This document shows positions 60,717-64,000 of a DNA stretch of 64,000 nucleotides, piece after piece; position 1 is the stretch's first letter, and each line of letters opens with the position of its first letter. This DNA is from Nocardioides acrostichi (GTDB taxonomy: Bacteria; Actinomycetota; Actinomycetes; Propionibacteriales; Nocardioidaceae): the NCBI RefSeq assembly GCF_015319165.1, contig NZ_JADIVZ010000017.1:1-64000 (forward strand), read 5' to 3'. A program made the position numbers and the translations under genes. The notes below the pieces were generated by a model. The model was given only the letters and a program-made list of their open reading frames with translations. It was not told the origin of the DNA and made no database searches.

Positions 60717-61559
60717 TCAGTTCTTGTCGGAGTCGATCTCGACGACCTCGGCCGGCTCGTCCGGTGTGGTGGGCTCGGAGCTGGCCGCGGCCTCGTCGGA
60801 GAGCGCCTCGTCGGGCGAGGATCCGGCGCTGTCGTCGGCCGGCGCCGCCTCCGGAGCCGGCGCGGGAGCGGCGGCGGGCTTCGGAGGCGTGGGGGGAGCC
60901 GGCACGTAGGAGGACTCCCAGGTCGGCTCCGACTTGCCGGTGAGCTTCTTGTAGGCGACACCACCGGCGGCCGCGACCACGCCCAAGAGGGCGATCTTCT
61001 TCAGCTTCGAGCCCTTCTTCGGCTGCTCACCGCGCAGCTCCAGCGCCTTGGCCTGGGCCAGCTCGCCCAGCTCGCCGGCCTTGGTGCCGGCCGCCTCGGC
61101 GAGATCCTGGGCCAACGGCACGGCGCGGTCGCGCGCGTCGGCCAGCACCGGGCCGGCCTTCTCCTGGGCCACCTTCTGGGCCTCGGCGAGGTACGGCGCA
61201 GCCTTGTCGCGCGCATCGGCGAGGAACGGCGCCGCCTTCTTCTGGGCCTTTTTCTGGGCATCCGCCACGTACGGCGCGGCCTTCTTGCGGGCCTCGGCGA
61301 CGTAGGGCGCCGCCTTGTCGCGCGCCTCGGAGACGTAAGGGGCGGCCTTGTCGCGAGCGTCGGCGAGCGCGGGGCCTGCCTTCTCACGAGCCTCGGCGAG
61401 CGCGGGGCCCGCCTTGTCACGGGCCTCCGAGACCAGCTCGCGGGCCTCGTCGAGACCACGGCTCACGGCCGCCTCGACCTGCGGCCGGTAGGTGTCGACA
61501 GCCGACTCGATGGCGTCGGTGGCCTTCTCGAAGTACGTCTTCTTGCGCCGGAGCCGCAT
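60717..61559 (-). CDS. 11-residue-repeat helical protein, unknown function
   Basis: A 280-residue protein. Residues about 35-150 are eight or nine copies of an 11-residue pattern near RDKAAPYVAEA (also REKAGPALADA, RKKAAPYVADA), each with Pro at position 6. Ala/Lys/Glu-rich 11-mers form long amphipathic helices as in apolipoproteins and LEA-type proteins. One hydrophobic helix follows (KIALLGVVAAAGGVAYKKLT, about 194-213), then an acidic Pro/Ala-rich tail. I start at ATG 61559 with AGGAGG 12 bases upstream. It may be a membrane-associated spacer or stress protein; not assigned. Confidence 0.65.
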   Translation of the reverse strand: MRLRRKKTYFEKATDAIESAVDTYRPQVEAAVSRGLDEARELVSEARDKAGPALAEAREKAGPALADARDKAAPYVSEARDKAAPYVAEARKKAAPYVADAQKKAQKKAAPFLADARDKAAPYLAEAQKVAQEKAGPVLADARDRAVPLAQDLAEAAGTKAGELGELAQAKALELRGEQPKKGSKLKKIALLGVVAAAGGVAYKKLTGKSEPTWESSYVPAPPTPPKPAAAPAPAPEAAPADDSAGSSPDEALSDEAAASSEPTTPDEPAEVVEIDSDKN

Positions 61560-61762
61560 GGGATCCACATCCTCCTGGTCGATTACCACCATCAGATCAC
61601 GATGCCCCGACCAGCCGGCGCGCGCCCTGGAGCGCAGGGCATGGCGACCCGGTCGGATAGGCATCCGTGCAAGGATCGTCCCGCATCGACGGGACGCACA
61701 AACCACCCGGAAGTGCCCGAGTCCCACCGCACGATCCACCCGCACGCGAGCGAAAGGCAGTC

Positions 61763-62272
<510 letters not shown>

Positions 62273-62279
62273 CCGACCC

Positions 62280-63221
62280 GTGACCCAGCCGCCCACCCCC
62301 GGGCCGACCGACCCGGCCGGAGTGCCCACCTGTTACCGGCACTCCGGCCGTGAGGCCCACATCCGCTGCCAGCGCTGCGAGCGTCCGATCTGTCCCGACT
62401 GCATGCGGGACGCCTCCGTCGGCTTCCAGTGCCCCTCGTGCGTCGCGGAGGGGCAGAAGTCGACACGCTCGGGGCTGACCCGCTTCGGCGGTCGCCGCAG
62501 CAACGACCCGCGCAGCACCACGCTGGCCCTCATCGGTCTCAATGTGGCGGTGTGGGTGGCCGTGCTCGTCACCGGTGGCTCGGGGTCGAGGCTGGTCGAC
62601 TGGCTGGGCCTGCACGTGCAGGGCGTGTGCATGGCCGGCGGTGGGCAGTACTACCCGCACATCGACTCCGCGGCCGTGTGCGGAGCGGCCCAGGGCGACT
62701 GGCTCCCCGGGGCGGAGAACGGCGCCCTGTGGCAGCTCGTGACCTCGGGCTTCCTGCACGTCTCGCCCCTGCACATCGGCTTCAACATGCTGGCGCTGTA
62801 CTTCATCGGCCCACAGCTCGAGCAGATGCTGGGCCGAGCGCGCTTCCTCGCGCTCTACCTGATCTCCCTGGTGTGCGGCTCGGCGGTCGTCGTGTGGGCG
62901 GCGAGCGACCTCCAGACGACCCTTGGCGCCTCGGGCGCCATCTACGGGCTCTTCGCGGCGCTGTTCGTGGTCGCGCGACGCATCCACGCCGACATGCGCC
63001 AGCTCTTCGCGCTGCTGGCCGTCAACGTCGTCTTCACCTTCACCGGGGCCAACATCTCGTGGCAGGGGCACCTGGGCGGGTTCATCGGCGGCCTGCTGCT
63101 CACCAGCGTCTTCGTCTACGCCAAGGGCGGACCCCGCCGCGCGTTGCTGCACGCCCTCGGCTCGGCAGCGGTGCTGCTCTTAGCCCTCGGCGCGATCGCG
63201 CTGCGTCTGCTCAGCGCCTGA
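62280..63221 (+). CDS. rhomboid-family intramembrane serine protease
   Basis: A 313-residue membrane protease. The N-terminal 60 residues hold a B-box-like zinc module (CYRHSGREAHIRCQRCERPI, CPDCMRD, CPSC). Six membrane helices follow with FLHVSPLHIGFNMLALYFIG, the active Ser218 in TLGASGAIYGLFAA and the partner His264 in WQGHLGGFIGGLL. It starts at GTG 62280, 7 bases after ppiA, so it is cotranscribed. Equivalent to Rv0110-like rhomboids found beside crgA. Confidence 0.92.
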   Translation: MTQPPTPGPTDPAGVPTCYRHSGREAHIRCQRCERPICPDCMRDASVGFQCPSCVAEGQKSTRSGLTRFGGRRSNDPRSTTLALIGLNVAVWVAVLVTGGSGSRLVDWLGLHVQGVCMAGGGQYYPHIDSAAVCGAAQGDWLPGAENGALWQLVTSGFLHVSPLHIGFNMLALYFIGPQLEQMLGRARFLALYLISLVCGSAVVVWAASDLQTTLGASGAIYGLFAALFVVARRIHADMRQLFALLAVNVVFTFTGANISWQGHLGGFIGGLLLTSVFVYAKGGPRRALLHALGSAAVLLLALGAIALRLLSA

Positions 63222-63313
63222 GACCGACGCGACCTGCAGCCCGCCCGTCGCCGTCCGAGCCGTGCTCGGACGGCGCTTCGGCCTGCGCTCGGAGGTGTGG
63301 CCGGCGGTCGTGG

Positions 63314-63369
63314 TCGTCCACACCTGGGGAGGAACATGTGGAGAACTACACGGCTGTGATTCGTCCACA
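63314..63369. promoter_or_regulatory. DnaA-box-like cluster after the rhomboid gene
   Basis: TCGTCCACA occurs at 63314-63322 and 63361-63369, and TGTGGAGAA (complement TTCTCCACA) lies between at 63337-63345. All three are within two changes of TTGTCCACA and fall in 56 bp between convergent genes. Confidence 0.45.
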
Positions 63370-63398
63370 GAGTTCTCCCCAGCTGTGAAAAAGCAGCC

Positions 63399-63429
63399 GA
63401 CCCGCCGCACCTGCAGAGGGCGGCGGGTC
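63399..63429 (-). terminator. rho-independent terminator of crgA
   Basis: GACCCGCCGC (63399-63408) pairs perfectly with GCGGCGGGTC (63420-63429). Read on the minus strand the stem is followed after six bases by CTTTTT, so it ends the crgA message 22 bases past its stop. Confidence 0.82.
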
Positions 63430-63451
63430 TGGACGGCGGGTCGGGGGGCTA

Positions 63452-63916
63452 CTACTCCCAGCGGGTGGCGAAGGTGAAGCCGACCGCCATGAACGCGATC
63501 CCGACCACCAGGTTCGACTGCCGCAGGTCGTTCATCACGGGGATGCTGTCGATCTTGCCGTCGGCCACCACGTAGAACGTGCAGATCCACAGCAGTCCGA
63601 CGATGAAGCAGCCGAGCATGCCGGCGACGACACCACGACCGCGCCCGAGCGGGGTGCTGGGGTGTGCGGAGAGGGCCAGGCCCAAGAAGAAGAGACCGAA
63701 CCCGATGACGTAGTTCCACCGCTCGAGGTCGGCGAGGAACGCCGGCGAGCCCGCCTTGGAGTCCGCGACGAACGGGTCGGCGCGCATCGCGACGTAGTAG
63801 TAGACGATCCAGGCGATGCCGAGGACGACGAGCAGGAGCGACACGACGAATCGCACCGACAGCACCGCACCCTTCGGTCTGGTGTCGAAGGGATCGTCGG
63901 TCCGCTTGAGCTTCAC
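63452..63916 (-). CDS. crgA: cell-division protein CrgA, tandemly duplicated form
   Basis: CrgA is a small membrane protein that tunes FtsZ/divisome assembly; the usual form has about 85-95 residues and two helices. This 154-residue protein has the CrgA pattern twice. LGIAWIVYYYVA (32-43) with WNYVIGFGLFFLGLALS (67-83) matches VGLLWICTFYVV (106-117) with SNLVVGIAFMAVGFTFA (134-150), ending TRWE like normal CrgA. So there are four helices. I start at GTG 63916 with AGGAG six bases upstream. It ends at a T-tract terminator. Confidence 0.85.
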   Translation of the reverse strand: MKLKRTDDPFDTRPKGAVLSVRFVVSLLLVVLGIAWIVYYYVAMRADPFVADSKAGSPAFLADLERWNYVIGFGLFFLGLALSAHPSTPLGRGRGVVAGMLGCFIVGLLWICTFYVVADGKIDSIPVMNDLRQSNLVVGIAFMAVGFTFATRWE

Positions 63917-63988
63917 CTGCGCTCCTGAAGAATCTGCCGGGCCGCGCCGGGTCGTCCGGCGCGTGTGTGCGGCCCTACCCTAGACGTC

Positions 63989-64000
63989 GTGAGCCGAGGA
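63989..64000 (+). CDS. start of the next gene, cut by the window end
   Basis: TACCCT (63976-63981) is seven bases before GTG 63989, the leaderless arrangement seen at several genes here. Only four codons (VSRG) are inside the window. The gene is divergent from crgA; its product cannot be told. Confidence 0.35.

Overview
This window is GC-rich actinobacterial chromosome spanning the replication origin. The order rplI-rpsR-ssb-rpsF, ponA, ino1, cca, murJ, sigM, trxB-trxA, parB-parA, rsmG-jag-yidC-yidD-rnpA-rpmH, dnaA, dnaN, gnd, recF, dciA, gyrB-gyrA, tRNA-Ile, tRNA-Ala, ppiA, crgA is the conserved actinobacterial origin layout, shared with Streptomyces and partly with Mycobacterium. The high-GC codon use, inositol-phosphate synthase, FemAB-type ligase beside an alanine-racemase-like gene, and a long CrgA suggest the order Propionibacteriales, perhaps Nocardioidaceae. 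The family assignment is an inference.

Layout. Positions 1-4.9 kb are an accessory patch of decayed insertion sequences (IS3, IS1634-like, IS21 helper and IS256 fragments) around one small intact gene that resembles part of GyrA. Positions 4.9-13.4 kb hold dnaB with an intein (minus strand), a MATE transporter, a membrane and a secreted protein, and the rpsF-ssb-rpsR-rplI ribosomal/SSB cluster (minus). Positions 13.5-22.9 kb hold endonuclease IV, a FemAB/alanine-racemase-like pair, a GT87 glycosyltransferase coupled to a class A penicillin-binding protein, and padR-ino1. Positions 23.1-38.2 kb hold a MerR-PP2C fusion, SRPBCC and cca (minus), then the DUF6049-murJ-pseudokinase-sigM-anti-sigma cell-envelope operon, thioredoxin system, GNAT, aminotransferase and acyltransferase.

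Positions 38.3-43.6 kb are the leftward replication/segregation/membrane-insertion block parB-parA-rsmG-jag-yidC-yidD-rnpA-rpmH with two near-perfect parS sites. dnaA starts at 44.1 kb, a putative oriC fills the dnaA-dnaN gap, and dnaN-gnd-recF-dciA-gyrB-gyrA-DUF3566 run rightward. After tRNA-Ile, a DLW-39 small protein and tRNA-Ala comes a lineage-specific insert (SDR, FadR-type regulator, sterol desaturase family, lipoprotein, SURF1, DUF3817, an 11-residue-repeat protein), then ppiA, rhomboid and a duplicated CrgA.

Most genes act in three linked jobs: starting and loading replication (DnaA, DnaN, RecF, DciA, DnaB, gyrase, SSB), segregating origins (ParAB-parS), and building the envelope (YidC, MurJ with pseudokinase, PonA, FemAB, SigM). 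Points that deserve a second look are the tandemly duplicated CrgA, the MerR-PP2C fusion, the orphan GyrA-tower-like small protein, two intergenic arrays with the same 22-bp period, DnaA-box-like clusters outside oriC (notably upstream of dnaB), and a recurrent TANNNT plus 6-8 nt plus start-codon pattern that implies many leaderless transcripts. I found no CRISPR array, rRNA operon or recognisable riboswitch.
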